The notes under the pieces: generated by a model
The model's database searches: none
Told to the model about the DNA's origin: nothing
The model's input: only the letters and a program-made list of their open reading frames with translations
From: Acidimicrobiia bacterium
Lineage (GTDB): Bacteria > Actinomycetota > Acidimicrobiia > Acidimicrobiales > Poriferisodalaceae
Assembly (NCBI GenBank): GCA_022824805.1
Contig: JAJDZE010000009.1
Coordinates: 1 to 33,379 of the forward strand
DNA length: 33,379 bases
Direction: 5' to 3'
Program-made: the position numbers and the translations under genes
Shown: positions 1 to 7,726 of the stretch, one piece after another
How the letters are laid out: every line of letters begins with the position of its first letter
Position numbering within the stretch: the first letter of the stretch is position 1

Positions 1-1
1 C

Positions 2-199
2 GGTCTCGACGAGCTGCGCTGGCTGGCGCCTGTGCATCCAGGCGACCGGCTCACCCTCGTAGTCGACGTGCTGGAGCTGCGCCCAAGTCGCTCCAAGCCC
101 GACCGGGGCATCGTCAAGATGGCCCACGAACTCGTCAACCAACACGACACCACGGTGGTGCGCTCGGTGGCGAACATGATGCTCGCCCGCCGCACCTGA
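2..199 (+). CDS. MaoC-like (R)-specific enoyl-CoA hydratase/dehydratase, C-terminal fragment
   Basis: The gene enters from outside the window and only the last 65 codons are visible, ending in TGA at 197-199. The fragment contains WLAPVHPGDRLT followed by VVDVLELRPSRSKPDRGIV and a final beta strand with VVRSVANMMLARR. This 'P-V-x-P-G-D-x-L' strand, then a variable loop, then a last strand is typical of the hot-dog fold of MaoC-type dehydratases, which hydrate or dehydrate acyl-CoA or related thioesters. The catalytic Asp/His of the family would lie upstream and cannot be checked. The neighbouring acyl-CoA dehydrogenase gene fits a lipid-metabolism role. The family call is moderately secure and the substrate is unknown. 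Confidence 0.65.
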   Translation, partial: GLDELRWLAPVHPGDRLTLVVDVLELRPSRSKPDRGIVKMAHELVNQHDTTVVRSVANMMLARRT

Positions 200-211
200 C
201 GCGGCCCGACC

Positions 212-230
212 GCCGAGCGCGTCGCTCGGC
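212..230. terminator. Bidirectional terminator-like hairpin between convergent genes
   Basis: GCCGAGCG-CGT-CGCTCGGC is a perfect 8-bp GC-rich stem with a 3-nt loop. It lies between the stop of the MaoC-like gene (199) and the stop of the convergent alpha/beta hydrolase (230-232). There is no U-tract, so it would act as an actinobacterial-type tract-less terminator, if it acts at all. Confidence 0.6.
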
Positions 231-994
231 TAGGCGTACTGGGCGGCGGCCTGGTGCTCCAGCCAGCCCAGCAGGATGGCGACGGCCCGTGGGTCGTGGC
301 GGATGCGGTGATCGGCGCCCGTGATGAGGCGCAGTTCGGCGCCGGGATGGCGCGAAGCGAGATGCCGGGCCTCCTCGTAGGGCACCTGGCGGTCGTTGAT
401 GCCGTGCAGGATCAGCAGCGGACGGTCGGCGAGCTGCTGCACCGCGTCGACCGCCCGGTTCTGCTTCAGCTCACGATTCCAGGCGCTCGCTGAGCGCGGG
501 AAGCCTTCCGACCTGATCACGCCCACATTGCGGCAGTGCTGCAGGAATGCCTTGGGGTCGCCCGCCCAGTCGTCGAAGTCGGCCCGGGGCGCCATCGCGG
601 CCACGCCCCGCACACGAGCATCGCGAGCCGCAGCCAGGATCGCCACCGAGCCGCCGGTGGTAGAGCCCACCAGCCAAACGCCACGGCAGCCGTCCGCGAG
701 GACGTGCTCGATGGAGCGCCCGACGTCGTCGATCCAGCCGAGCAGCGAGAAATCGCCGTCCGACTCGCCGCAGCCCCGCATGCTGACGGCCAGCACGGTC
801 CAGCCCTGCGCTTCGGCAATGCGCTCGGCGAACTGCTGGTAGGTGCGGTTGGGTATGCCGGGTCGCTGCTTGGACGGGAACCCGTGGCACAGCACCACCG
901 CCGGTCCGCTCCCGGTCGAGCGGGACGGCCGCACCATCAGCGCCGCAAGGTGCGGACTGCCGTCGATGGTGATCTCGGTGACGGTGGTGCTCAC
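230..994 (-). CDS. Alpha/beta hydrolase with threonine at the nucleophile-elbow position
   Basis: This 254-aa protein has the single-domain layout of the alpha/beta-hydrolase fold. The oxyanion strand VVLCHGFP is at about residues 33-40, a MRGCGESDG loop at 72-80, the nucleophile elbow G110-S-T-T-G114, an acid in LHGINDR (D201) and a histidine in GADHR (H229). The elbow normally reads G-x-S-x-G, but here the central residue is Thr112, with a serine one position earlier. It may be a weak esterase, a Thr-nucleophile variant or a non-catalytic member. The start is GTG at 994, with no clear ribosome site. The gene converges on the MaoC-like gene. The substrate is unknown. Confidence 0.8.
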   Translation of the reverse strand: MSTTVTEITIDGSPHLAALMVRPSRSTGSGPAVVLCHGFPSKQRPGIPNRTYQQFAERIAEAQGWTVLAVSMRGCGESDGDFSLLGWIDDVGRSIEHVLADGCRGVWLVGSTTGGSVAILAAARDARVRGVAAMAPRADFDDWAGDPKAFLQHCRNVGVIRSEGFPRSASAWNRELKQNRAVDAVQQLADRPLLILHGINDRQVPYEEARHLASRHPGAELRLITGADHRIRHDPRAVAILLGWLEHQAAAQYA

Positions 995-1056
995 TGCTCT
1001 GCTCAGCGTCTGCGGCAGCGTCGGCGCAGCACCCCAGAGGCCATCATCAGCGCTGC

Positions 1057-1278
1057 CTAGCGGCAGAGCCGCGACAGGCGGTACCCGCGGTTACGCGCTT
1101 CTGGCAGCTCGTCGGGACCGAAGGTGGCGTAGGACTGCGCTGCCACGATGTCAGCGACAGCGGCGGCGAGCTGTTCGGTGACCGCCGGATCATCAGTCTC
1201 ATGTTCCATGTCGTAGACGATCTGGTTGCGCTTGTCGCCGACGAATCGGCAGCCGGCGAGCTCCCTGGGGATGTCCAT
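1057..1278 (-). CDS. Small conserved-looking hypothetical protein (73 aa)
   Basis: A 73-aa ORF starts at ATG 1278 on the minus strand. It reads as a compact soluble protein: MDIPRELAGCRFVGDKRNQ, then a VYDMEHETDD segment, an amphipathic helix and a basic C-terminus. It sits in the same direction as its neighbours, between the TM protein (ends 1313) and the hydrolase (starts 994), with short gaps. That spacing and its amino-acid composition favour a real gene over a shadow frame. I do not recognise the family. No ribosome site or clear -10 was found, so the start is uncertain. Confidence 0.55.
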   Translation of the reverse strand: MDIPRELAGCRFVGDKRNQIVYDMEHETDDPAVTEQLAAAVADIVAAQSYATFGPDELPEARNRGYRLSRLCR

Positions 1279-1312
1279 GGGGACATTCTGCCGTCCGGCT
1301 GCGGGCTCAGCC

Positions 1313-1753
1313 TCAGTCGGGGTCCACGATGGCGAGCGCGCCGATCAGGCGCAGGTATTCCAGGTGCGCCTCGGTCACCGCTTGGACCTGTTCCAACGAC
1401 ACCTCAAGCCCGTCTCGGCGGACGCTGCGGTACAGATCGGCCGCTGAGGACTGGTCCTCGGTGACCGTCGTGCTCGTCTCACCCGCCGGGTCAGGATCAG
1501 CGTCGTCCGGCGCAGGTGGGGGCGCGAACTGCAGCTGGTTGAGGTGTGCCCGCAGCAACGCCTCCAGCTCGCTGGGCTCCAATGCCGCAGCAATGTCGAA
1601 CGGCACGAGGTCGGCGACGACCTCGGCCGCCTCGGCGAGACGCCACACGGGCTCGCGTCGCTGGCGGCCGAGCCGTTGCGCCTGCGTGCCGACCACGCCC
1701 GCGGCGACGACGAAGCCGATCACCAATGAGATGACGATGACCGCGACGATCAC
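1313..1753 (-). CDS. Membrane-anchored hypothetical protein (146 aa)
   Basis: The start is GTG at 1753, preceded by a strong GGGGAGG ribosome site about 4 nt upstream. The first ~20 residues (VIVAVIVISLVIGFVVAAGV-type) form one hydrophobic helix, so the protein is probably N-terminally anchored with a cytoplasmic body. The body has one helical segment around residues 35-75 (AEAAEVVADLVPFDIAAALE, then LRAHLNQLQF), a Pro/Asp-rich linker and a second helical segment near 105-140. Actinobacterial proteins with this architecture are known to me only as conserved hypotheticals. It lies just downstream of the acyl-CoA dehydrogenase in the same direction. No function can be assigned. Confidence 0.75.
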   Translation of the reverse strand: MIVAVIVISLVIGFVVAAGVVGTQAQRLGRQRREPVWRLAEAAEVVADLVPFDIAAALEPSELEALLRAHLNQLQFAPPPAPDDADPDPAGETSTTVTEDQSSAADLYRSVRRDGLEVSLEQVQAVTEAHLEYLRLIGALAIVDPD

Positions 1754-1830
1754 CGGTGCCTCCCCGGCAGCTCAGATGCCGGCGCGGCGCGACCGCCGCG
1801 TCGCAGAGCCTCAGTCTGTCGTGTTCGGGC

Positions 1831-2943
1831 CTACAGGCCGATGCGCTGGGCCAGCTGCTCCCGGTGGTAGGCGGGATCGCCGAAGATCAGCTCCGAGCTC
1901 TTCGCGCGCTTGAAGTACAGGTGCGCAGGGTGCTCCCACGTGAAGCCGATGCCGCCGTGGATCTGGATGTTCTCCGCGGCGCAGTGGAAGTACGCCTCAG
2001 AGCAGTAGGCCTTGGCGAGCGACGCCACCGACGGAAGCTCGTCGTTCATCTCCGCGGCGCACCAAGCCGCGTAGTAGGCGGCCGACTTGGCCGACTCGAC
2101 CTCGAGCAGCATGTCGGCGCACTTGTGCTTGATGGCCTGGAACGAGCCGATCGGGCGCCCGAACTGCACACGGTCCTTCGCGTACTGCACGGCCATGTCG
2201 AGCACGAACTGCGCACCGCCGACCTGCTCATTGGCCAGCGCCACCGCAGCCAGATCGAGCACTTGGTCGATGTAGGCAAAGTTGTCGGTGTCGCACAGGT
2301 GCTTGGCCGGCGTGTTGTCGAAGGTGATGCGGGCCTGCTTGCGGGTCTGGTCCATGGTGGCGAGGTTCTCGCGGCTGAGTCCGGCTGCGTCGCCCTCGAC
2401 GGTGAACAGGTGAATGCCGCCGTCGCAGCGCGCCGCCACCACGAACAGGTTCGCCGTGCCGCCGTCGGTCACGAACATCTTCTCGCCTGAGATCGTCGCC
2501 GAGTCGCCGGTATCGGTGGCCTCCACCTCGACGCCCTCGGCATCCCAGCGGCCGCTGGCCTCGGCCAGCGCCAGGGTGGCGATGATCTCGCCCGATGCGA
2601 TCCCTTCGAGCAGCTCTTCTTTGGCTTTCTCGTTGCCCGAGTGCAAGATGGCGTTGCCGGCCAGCACCACTGTGGAGAAGTAGGGCGAGCACAGCAGGCT
2701 GCGGCCCATCTCCTCGAGCACGATGCCGAGCTCCACGTAGCTGGCGCCCTGCCCGCCGTACTCCTCGGGAATGATCAGCGCCTGCAAGCCGAGCTGCTCG
2801 GCCATCTGCGACCACACGGCAGGGTCGTAACCGTCGTCGGTCTCCATCAGCTCCCGAACGGTGGTCTCCGGGGACTTCTCCTCAAGGAACGAACGGACGA
2901 AGTTGCGGAGCTCTTCCTGCTCCTCGGTGAATGCGAAGTTCAC
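1831..2943 (-). CDS. Acyl-CoA dehydrogenase (FadE-type)
   Basis: The flavoprotein is predicted to oxidise an acyl-CoA thioester to the 2-enoyl-CoA. I chose GTG 2943 as the start because GGAGG lies 7 nt upstream and the protein then opens with NFAFTEEQEELRNFVR, the usual N-terminal helix. That gives 370 aa, near the family norm. The middle domain has the flavin-binding segment around LALAEASGRWDAEG. The C-terminal helical domain carries DRVQFGRPIGSFQAIKH and HGGIGFTWEHPAHLYFKRA, both ACAD signatures. The usual C-terminal catalytic-Glu motif (Y-E-G-T) is not visible; the position reads SSELIFGD, as in some FadE subunits of steroid side-chain complexes. The substrate is unknown. Confidence 0.9.
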   Translation of the reverse strand: MNFAFTEEQEELRNFVRSFLEEKSPETTVRELMETDDGYDPAVWSQMAEQLGLQALIIPEEYGGQGASYVELGIVLEEMGRSLLCSPYFSTVVLAGNAILHSGNEKAKEELLEGIASGEIIATLALAEASGRWDAEGVEVEATDTGDSATISGEKMFVTDGGTANLFVVAARCDGGIHLFTVEGDAAGLSRENLATMDQTRKQARITFDNTPAKHLCDTDNFAYIDQVLDLAAVALANEQVGGAQFVLDMAVQYAKDRVQFGRPIGSFQAIKHKCADMLLEVESAKSAAYYAAWCAAEMNDELPSVASLAKAYCSEAYFHCAAENIQIHGGIGFTWEHPAHLYFKRAKSSELIFGDPAYHREQLAQRIGL

Positions 2944-3102
2944 GGACGCGCCTCCGGGGCTGATGCAGCCTGAGCACCGGCGCTGCCGGTGCAATGGACA
3001 GCCGAAGTTCTATCACCCAGCGGCCGGATCGACTCAGGAGCGGTGGAACCCTCGGCACACCCGGAGCGTTAGCTTTCGTGACGGGCGCCCCCCAGTGGGG
3101 CA

Positions 3103-3126
3103 CACCGGTTCGCCCCCCGACCGGTG
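3103..3126. promoter_or_regulatory. Inverted repeat in the divergent intergenic region
   Basis: CACCGGT, 10 nt, then ACCGGTG form a perfect 7-bp inverted repeat between the acyl-CoA dehydrogenase (minus, start 2943) and the molybdopterin oxidoreductase (plus, start 3202). The outer bases GGGCA and GCCC extend the pairing with a 2-nt bulge. It could be an operator or a leader hairpin for the plus gene. Each half contains the self-palindrome ACCGGT, so part of the symmetry is trivial. Confidence 0.35.
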
Positions 3127-3201
3127 CCCGTCAAACTCGACCCGGAGGCTGAGCCGGCCTCCTTCAGCCGACAAGCCGACCCTCCATCGAAACGGGCAGA
3201 C

Positions 3202-4947
3202 ATGAGCGACAGTTCCCACGAGGCCACGGCAGATGCGCCCTCCCCCTCCGAGGCCCCCGACGGCCGAGGCATCGGCCGGCTCATCCGCCGGCCCGGCTCG
3301 GTGGCCGGGCTGCTGGCCGGCATTGCAGGTGCAGCTGTCGCACTCGCATTCGGCGAGTTCGTCGACGGGCTGTTCGACTCGATCCCGTCGCTCGTGGTGG
3401 CCGTCGGCGAGGCGTTGGTGGACTACTCGCCCGACTGGGCCGTGAAGCTGAGCATCGAGCTGTTCGGTGAGAAGGACAAGGCCGTGCTGGCGATCGGCAT
3501 CGTCGGCGTGTCGCTCATCATCGGCGGTCTGCTGGGCGCGTGTGCCATGGCGCCTCGACGACGGTGGGTGCCGTTTGCCGGCTTCGCTGCGTTCGGCGTG
3601 ATCGGCGGCTGGACCGCGGCGCGCAATCCGATGAGCCCGTTCGTGGGCTCGTGGGTGGTCGCCCTGGCTGCCGCTGCGCTCGGCTACGTCACGCTGAGGC
3701 TGTTGCTGCGAGTCGCCCCGGCTCGCAGCGCAGTACCCGAAGACGATCAGGCGCCCCCTGAACCTGCTGTCGCAGCGATGCCCGAGGCGGCCCCCGACGC
3801 CGGTCGCCGTGCCTTCTTGCTCGGCATCGGCGGCGCCGGGGTGGCCGCCGTGGGACTCGTTGCGCTGGGTCGGGGCGTTCGTGGTCCCTCAGCGGCAGAG
3901 ACGGCCCGGGCCGGCATCGACCTGAGTGCAGCGAGGCCCCCGCCAACCACCGCTGCGGCGGGCACCGCGACCGCTGCGGCGCCGACAGCCACCACCGCGG
4001 CCGGTCCCTCGGTCGCTACCCAGGTGGCCGCGCTGGACACGCTCGATGAGGTCGCGGGCATCTCGAGCTACGTGACCCCCAACAACAGCTTCTACCGCAT
4101 CGACACGGCGCTGACGGTGCCGCAGGTCGACCCCGCCAACTGGAAGCTCAGCTTCACCGGCATGGTCGACAACCCTTTCGAACTGACCTTCGATGAGATC
4201 CTGGCGATGGATCTGCAAGAGCACGTGATCACGCTGTCGTGCGTGTCGAATCGGGTCGGCGGCAGCCTGGTCGGCAACGCCGTCTGGACCGGCGTGCCGC
4301 TGGTGGATCTGCTCGACCGGGCGGGGGTGCAGAGCGGCGCCGACCAGGTCGTCGGACGCTCGGTGGATGACTGGACTGCCGGTTTCCCCACCGAGATCCT
4401 TCGCGACGGCCGCAACGCAGTGCTGGCCGTCGGCATGAACGGCGAGCCGCTGCCGACCGCCCATGGCTTCCCCGCACGCCTCGTGGTGGCGGGGCTCTAC
4501 GGCTACGTGTCGGCCGTGAAGTGGGTCGAAGAGATCCATCTCACCACCTGGGACGGCTTCGACGGCTATTGGGTGCCCCGGGGATGGTCCAAGCGCGGCC
4601 CGATGAAGACGCAGAGCCGGATCGATGTGCCCGGCAGCGGCGACCGCCCTGTCGCAGGCACCGAAACGGCCATCGCCGGCATCGCCTGGGCGCCGACAAG
4701 GGGCATCAGCGCCGTCGAGGTGCGCGTCGACGACGGCCCGTGGCAGCGCTGCGATCTGGGCGAGGCGTTCGGCGACGAGAGCTGGGTGCAGTGGTATCTG
4801 CCCTGGACGCCCACCGCAGGCACGCACTCGCTGCAGGTGCGTGCGATCGACGGCACAGGCATGACCCAGCCCGAGGGCCCCAAGGACGTCCGCCCTGACG
4901 GCGCCGAAGGCTGGCACCGCGTCGCCGTGCGGGTAGACGCCGCCTAG
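3202..4947 (+). CDS. Membrane-anchored molybdopterin-dependent oxidoreductase (sulfite oxidase/YedY family)
   Basis: The protein is about 581 aa. Four hydrophobic helices lie at roughly residues 33-60, 92-115, 122-142 and 147-172 (counted from ATG 3202). A twin-arginine-like RRAFLLGIGG helix follows near 202, then a Pro/Ala/Thr linker. The oxidoreductase domain holds the molybdenum-ligand cysteine in TLSCVSNRVGG (C347), followed by WTGVPLVDLL and the GFPARLVV strand. The end is the Ig-like dimerisation domain (VRAIDGTGMTQ near the C-terminus). The catalytic part should lie outside the membrane and reduce or oxidise a small S/N compound or an oxidised side chain. GTG 3124 is an in-frame alternative start; ATG 3202 gives the more usual N-terminus. 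Confidence 0.85.
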   Translation: MSDSSHEATADAPSPSEAPDGRGIGRLIRRPGSVAGLLAGIAGAAVALAFGEFVDGLFDSIPSLVVAVGEALVDYSPDWAVKLSIELFGEKDKAVLAIGIVGVSLIIGGLLGACAMAPRRRWVPFAGFAAFGVIGGWTAARNPMSPFVGSWVVALAAAALGYVTLRLLLRVAPARSAVPEDDQAPPEPAVAAMPEAAPDAGRRAFLLGIGGAGVAAVGLVALGRGVRGPSAAETARAGIDLSAARPPPTTAAAGTATAAAPTATTAAGPSVATQVAALDTLDEVAGISSYVTPNNSFYRIDTALTVPQVDPANWKLSFTGMVDNPFELTFDEILAMDLQEHVITLSCVSNRVGGSLVGNAVWTGVPLVDLLDRAGVQSGADQVVGRSVDDWTAGFPTEILRDGRNAVLAVGMNGEPLPTAHGFPARLVVAGLYGYVSAVKWVEEIHLTTWDGFDGYWVPRGWSKRGPMKTQSRIDVPGSGDRPVAGTETAIAGIAWAPTRGISAVEVRVDDGPWQRCDLGEAFGDESWVQWYLPWTPTAGTHSLQVRAIDGTGMTQPEGPKDVRPDGAEGWHRVAVRVDAA

Positions 4948-4978
4948 CAGGCACGAAACAGGAGCACTGGCCGCGTCT

Positions 4979-4984
4979 TAGGAT
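4979..4984 (+). promoter_or_regulatory. -10 box TAGGAT, leaderless promoter for the MBL gene
   Basis: TAGGAT ends 6 nt before ATG 4991, so transcription would begin at or next to the start codon. No ribosome site is present. The same arrangement recurs across the window. Confidence 0.55.
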
Positions 4985-4990
4985 GCGGCC

Positions 4991-5632
4991 ATGGCTCTGC
5001 ACTGGTCCGCAACCGGCATCGAGGTCCACAAGCACGTCGTGCGCCCGCTCGAGGGCAGCCTGCCCCACGGCTTCCCCGACGACTTCGACAACAACGTCTT
5101 CACCATCCGTTGCACCGAGACCGGCGAGGCGATGCTGATCGACGCTTCGAACGAGCACGAACGGCTGCTGGAGGTGTGCCAGAAGCTCGGGGTCGTCACG
5201 GTGGTGGAGACCCACGGCCACTGGGACCACATCCAGGCCGTGCCAGCGGTGCGCGACGCCGGCATTGAGGTGGGCATCACCGCCGAGGATGCGTCGATGC
5301 TGCCCAGCTACGACTACATCCTCGAAGACGACTCCGTGATCGAAGTGGGCCGCCTGCGCATCCGCACGATTCACAATCCCGGCCACACCGCTGGGTCCAT
5401 GAGCTTTCAGGTGGAGGGCACGCCGCTGCTGTTCACCGGCGACACGCTGTTCCCGGGAGGGCCCGGCGCCACCAGCGGCGGCGGCGACTTCGACCAGATC
5501 ATCCGCAGCATCGAGGATCGGATGTTCTCGGCGTTTCCAGCAGACACGATGGTGCTGCCCGGCCACGGTCTCGACACCACGATCGGCACCGAGTCGCCCC
5601 AACTGCAGGAGTGGATCGACCGCCGCTGGTAG
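4991..5632 (+). CDS. MBL-fold metallo-hydrolase (glyoxalase II-like)
   Basis: This 213-aa protein has the metallo-beta-lactamase zinc motif THGHWDHIQ (H-x-H-x-D-H) at about residues 74-82. The third-motif histidine is in NPGHTAGSM, the bridging aspartate in FTGDTLFPGG and the last histidine in LPGHG. The set is complete for a dinuclear metal site. The compact size and the TAGSM/GDTLF signatures fit the hydroxyacylglutathione hydrolase-like branch, whose members cleave thioesters, persulfides or related small molecules. An enzymatic role is secure and the substrate is not. ATG 4991 sits 6 nt after a -10 box, supporting a leaderless mRNA. It converges on the ABC exporter genes. Confidence 0.88.
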   Translation: MALHWSATGIEVHKHVVRPLEGSLPHGFPDDFDNNVFTIRCTETGEAMLIDASNEHERLLEVCQKLGVVTVVETHGHWDHIQAVPAVRDAGIEVGITAEDASMLPSYDYILEDDSVIEVGRLRIRTIHNPGHTAGSMSFQVEGTPLLFTGDTLFPGGPGATSGGGDFDQIIRSIEDRMFSAFPADTMVLPGHGLDTTIGTESPQLQEWIDRRW

Positions 5633-5639
5633 CTCCTAG

Positions 5640-5712
5640 CCGGTCGCCACCCGGCGACTGGGTCAATCCGGTCGCCACCCGGCGACTGTGTCTAACCCGT
5701 CGCCACGCGACG
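5640..5712. terminator. Tandem hairpin repeat between convergent genes
   Basis: A 21-bp unit occurs twice exactly (5640-5660 and 5668-5688). Each copy contains the hairpin GTCGCC-ACCC-GGCGAC (5643-5658, 5671-5686). A third, variant hairpin CGTCGC-CAC-GCGACG follows at 5698-5712, inside the last codons of the ABC permease. The array lies between the stop of the MBL gene (5632) and the stop of the convergent permease (5692-5694). It probably works as a bidirectional terminator. Confidence 0.65.
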
Positions 5713-6531
5713 GCCGAGCGACCTGAACGCGATGTAGAAGGTCACGATCGCGAGGCCGAAGATGGACGCGGCGCCCTTGCCGATGGCCGACCAGTCCCAG
5801 CCATCGAACAGGATGGCTCGCATCCCCTCCATCAGGTAGGTGACAGGGTTCCACGCGGACACCGTCCGGAGCCAGCCGGTCATCAGCTCGCGTGGCAGGA
5901 ACGACGGCGTCAGGAATGCGAACGGGAAGAAGATCAGGAACGAGGAGTTGACTGCGGCCGGGTTCCCGGTGCGCAGCGCGACCGTATACGGGATGCCGCT
6001 GTAGGCCACGCTCCACGCGATGGCGAGCAGCAGGAACATCAGCAGTCCCAGAACGCCGGTCTCGAACCACACTCCGAACACGAGACCCATCGCCACCACG
6101 AACAGTGCGAGGCCGAGCGCCATGACGATGTCGGCCACCATGAGCCCGAACAGCAGCGTGGACCGCCGGATGGGCGTCACGAGCATCCGGTCGAGGTAGC
6201 CGGACTGGATGTCGATCACGAGCACGCTGGCCCTCGAGATTCCCGTCACGGCGAAGATGATCGCAACGGGAAGCTGGAACGCCCGGTAGTCAAGCCCGAC
6301 CCCGCTCTCCGCGGGCGCTTGGCCCTCCACGAACGATTCGAGGGCACCCGTGTTCACCACGAAGAAGAAGATGGGGATGATCAGCGCCGGGATCACGAAC
6401 TCGGGTTCCCGCACCACGCTGCGCACTGCCCGCCGCGCAATCGTGGCGATATCGGTCAGGAAGCCGACGCGGTTCGTGAGACCGCCGCCTGGCGCGAGCC
6501 CGTCCGCGGGAGTCACCGCAGCGTCGGTCAT
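5692..6531 (-). CDS. ABC-2 type transporter permease (DrrB-like)
   Basis: This 279-aa integral membrane protein has about six hydrophobic helices. The first is FVIPALIIPIFFFVVNTGAL near residues 45-65, and later ones include VADIVMALGLALFVVAMG and LLMFLLLAIAWSVAY. The cytoplasmic loop before the second pair carries SGYLDRMLVTPIRRS, and the region FAFLTPSFLPRELMTGWL-type is the ABC-2 signature seen in DrrB/NodJ permeases. It pairs with the ATPase encoded just upstream; the start ATG overlaps the ATPase stop (ATGA, 6528-6531), so the two are co-translated. Together they should export a hydrophobic drug-like or lipid molecule. The substrate is not known. Confidence 0.9.
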   Translation of the reverse strand: MTDAAVTPADGLAPGGGLTNRVGFLTDIATIARRAVRSVVREPEFVIPALIIPIFFFVVNTGALESFVEGQAPAESGVGLDYRAFQLPVAIIFAVTGISRASVLVIDIQSGYLDRMLVTPIRRSTLLFGLMVADIVMALGLALFVVAMGLVFGVWFETGVLGLLMFLLLAIAWSVAYSGIPYTVALRTGNPAAVNSSFLIFFPFAFLTPSFLPRELMTGWLRTVSAWNPVTYLMEGMRAILFDGWDWSAIGKGAASIFGLAIVTFYIAFRSLGRRVATG

Positions 6532-7589
6532 GTCCCGCCTCCTGCCGTTGCAACGGCACCGTCTGTCGCAGATTCGCCGGCAGCGGCACCCGCCGCAGCC
6601 TCCTCGGCCGCGACAGCGTCTTCGGCCGCGGCCATGCGGTAGCCGGTTGCCTGCAAGAACACGTCGTCGAGCGACGGTGTGCGCACCGTCAGCGCTGTCG
6701 GATGCACGTCAGCGCTCGCCAGTGCCACCGCCACCGCACCGATGAGCCCGGCGCCGTCGGATGTCGCGATGGTGACGCCCAGCCGACCGGCAGTCACGCC
6801 GTCGGCGCCCGGCACCGATGATGCAACCTCGGCCGCCCTGGCAATGTCGCTGGGTTCGAGATCCACCACGATGACGTCGGCGCCGACACCTCGCTTCAGC
6901 TCGACTGGCGTTCCCTGCTCGACGATGCGGCCGTCGGCCAAGATCGCGATCCGGTCCGCCAGCGCATCGGCTTCCTCCAGATACTGCGTGGTCAGGAACA
7001 CCGTGACGCCCAGCTCGCCGTTCAGACGCCGCACGTCCTCCCAGACCTGCGCTCGGCTCGCTGGGTCGAGCCCGGTGGTGGGCTCGTCCAAGAAGATCAC
7101 CTCCGGTGCATGGATGAGCGACGCCGCCAGATCGAGGCGCCGCTTCATGCCGCCGCTGTAGGTGCTGACACGGTCGTCGATGGCATCGCCGATGTCGGCG
7201 AGGTCGATGGCCTGGGAGATGGACGAGGCCCGGTCGGCGGGGCGCAGCCCGTACAGGCGAGCCTGCAGGTCGAGAATCTCGCGGCCGGTCTGCTTCTCGT
7301 CGAGGGCAGCCTCCTGCATGGCCACACCGATGCGGACGCGGACCTCGCCGGGGTTCTTGGCGACGTCGTAGCCGGCGACCCGGGCTGAGCCGGCCGTCGG
7401 TGCCAGCAGCGTGCACAGCATGCGTACCGTCGTGCTCTTGCCAGCGCCGTTCGGCCCCAGGAAGCCGAAGATCTCCCCTTGGTGAACGCGCAGATCCACC
7501 CCGTCCACCGCCCGCTTGGCCCCGAAATCGCGCACCAGTCCGGAGGCTTCGATGGCAGTCACCGGCACTGCGGAATTCGATTCGGACAC
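6528..7589 (-). CDS. ABC transporter ATP-binding protein (DrrA-like)
   Basis: This 353-aa nucleotide-binding subunit has Walker A GPNGAGKS (residues 45-52), the Q-loop in GVAMQEAALDE, signature YSGGMKRRLDL (from about 144), Walker B VIFLDEP (164-170), and an H-loop region where TTQYLEEAD replaces the usual switch histidine with Gln, as in other DrrA-type ATPases. The C-terminal ~110 residues form the DrrA accessory domain that regulates the partner permease, ending in a low-complexity Ala/Glu tail. The start is GTG 7589. Divergent transcription from the 7727 gene leaves 137 bp of intergenic DNA for regulation. The family assignment is strong; the exported compound is unknown. Confidence 0.92.
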   Translation of the reverse strand: MSESNSAVPVTAIEASGLVRDFGAKRAVDGVDLRVHQGEIFGFLGPNGAGKSTTVRMLCTLLAPTAGSARVAGYDVAKNPGEVRVRIGVAMQEAALDEKQTGREILDLQARLYGLRPADRASSISQAIDLADIGDAIDDRVSTYSGGMKRRLDLAASLIHAPEVIFLDEPTTGLDPASRAQVWEDVRRLNGELGVTVFLTTQYLEEADALADRIAILADGRIVEQGTPVELKRGVGADVIVVDLEPSDIARAAEVASSVPGADGVTAGRLGVTIATSDGAGLIGAVAVALASADVHPTALTVRTPSLDDVFLQATGYRMAAAEDAVAAEEAAAGAAAGESATDGAVATAGGGT

Positions 7590-7726
7590 CGGCGGCAGGC
7601 TACCGAGCGGCCCGCGCCGGAGACCCGGGAATTACGAGATGCTTACTCGCTTCGTAGTCGATCACGTACCCTCGATCCTGCTGGCACGCTGACCCGAAGA
7701 AGGTCTCGGACAAGCAAGGGTGCAAA

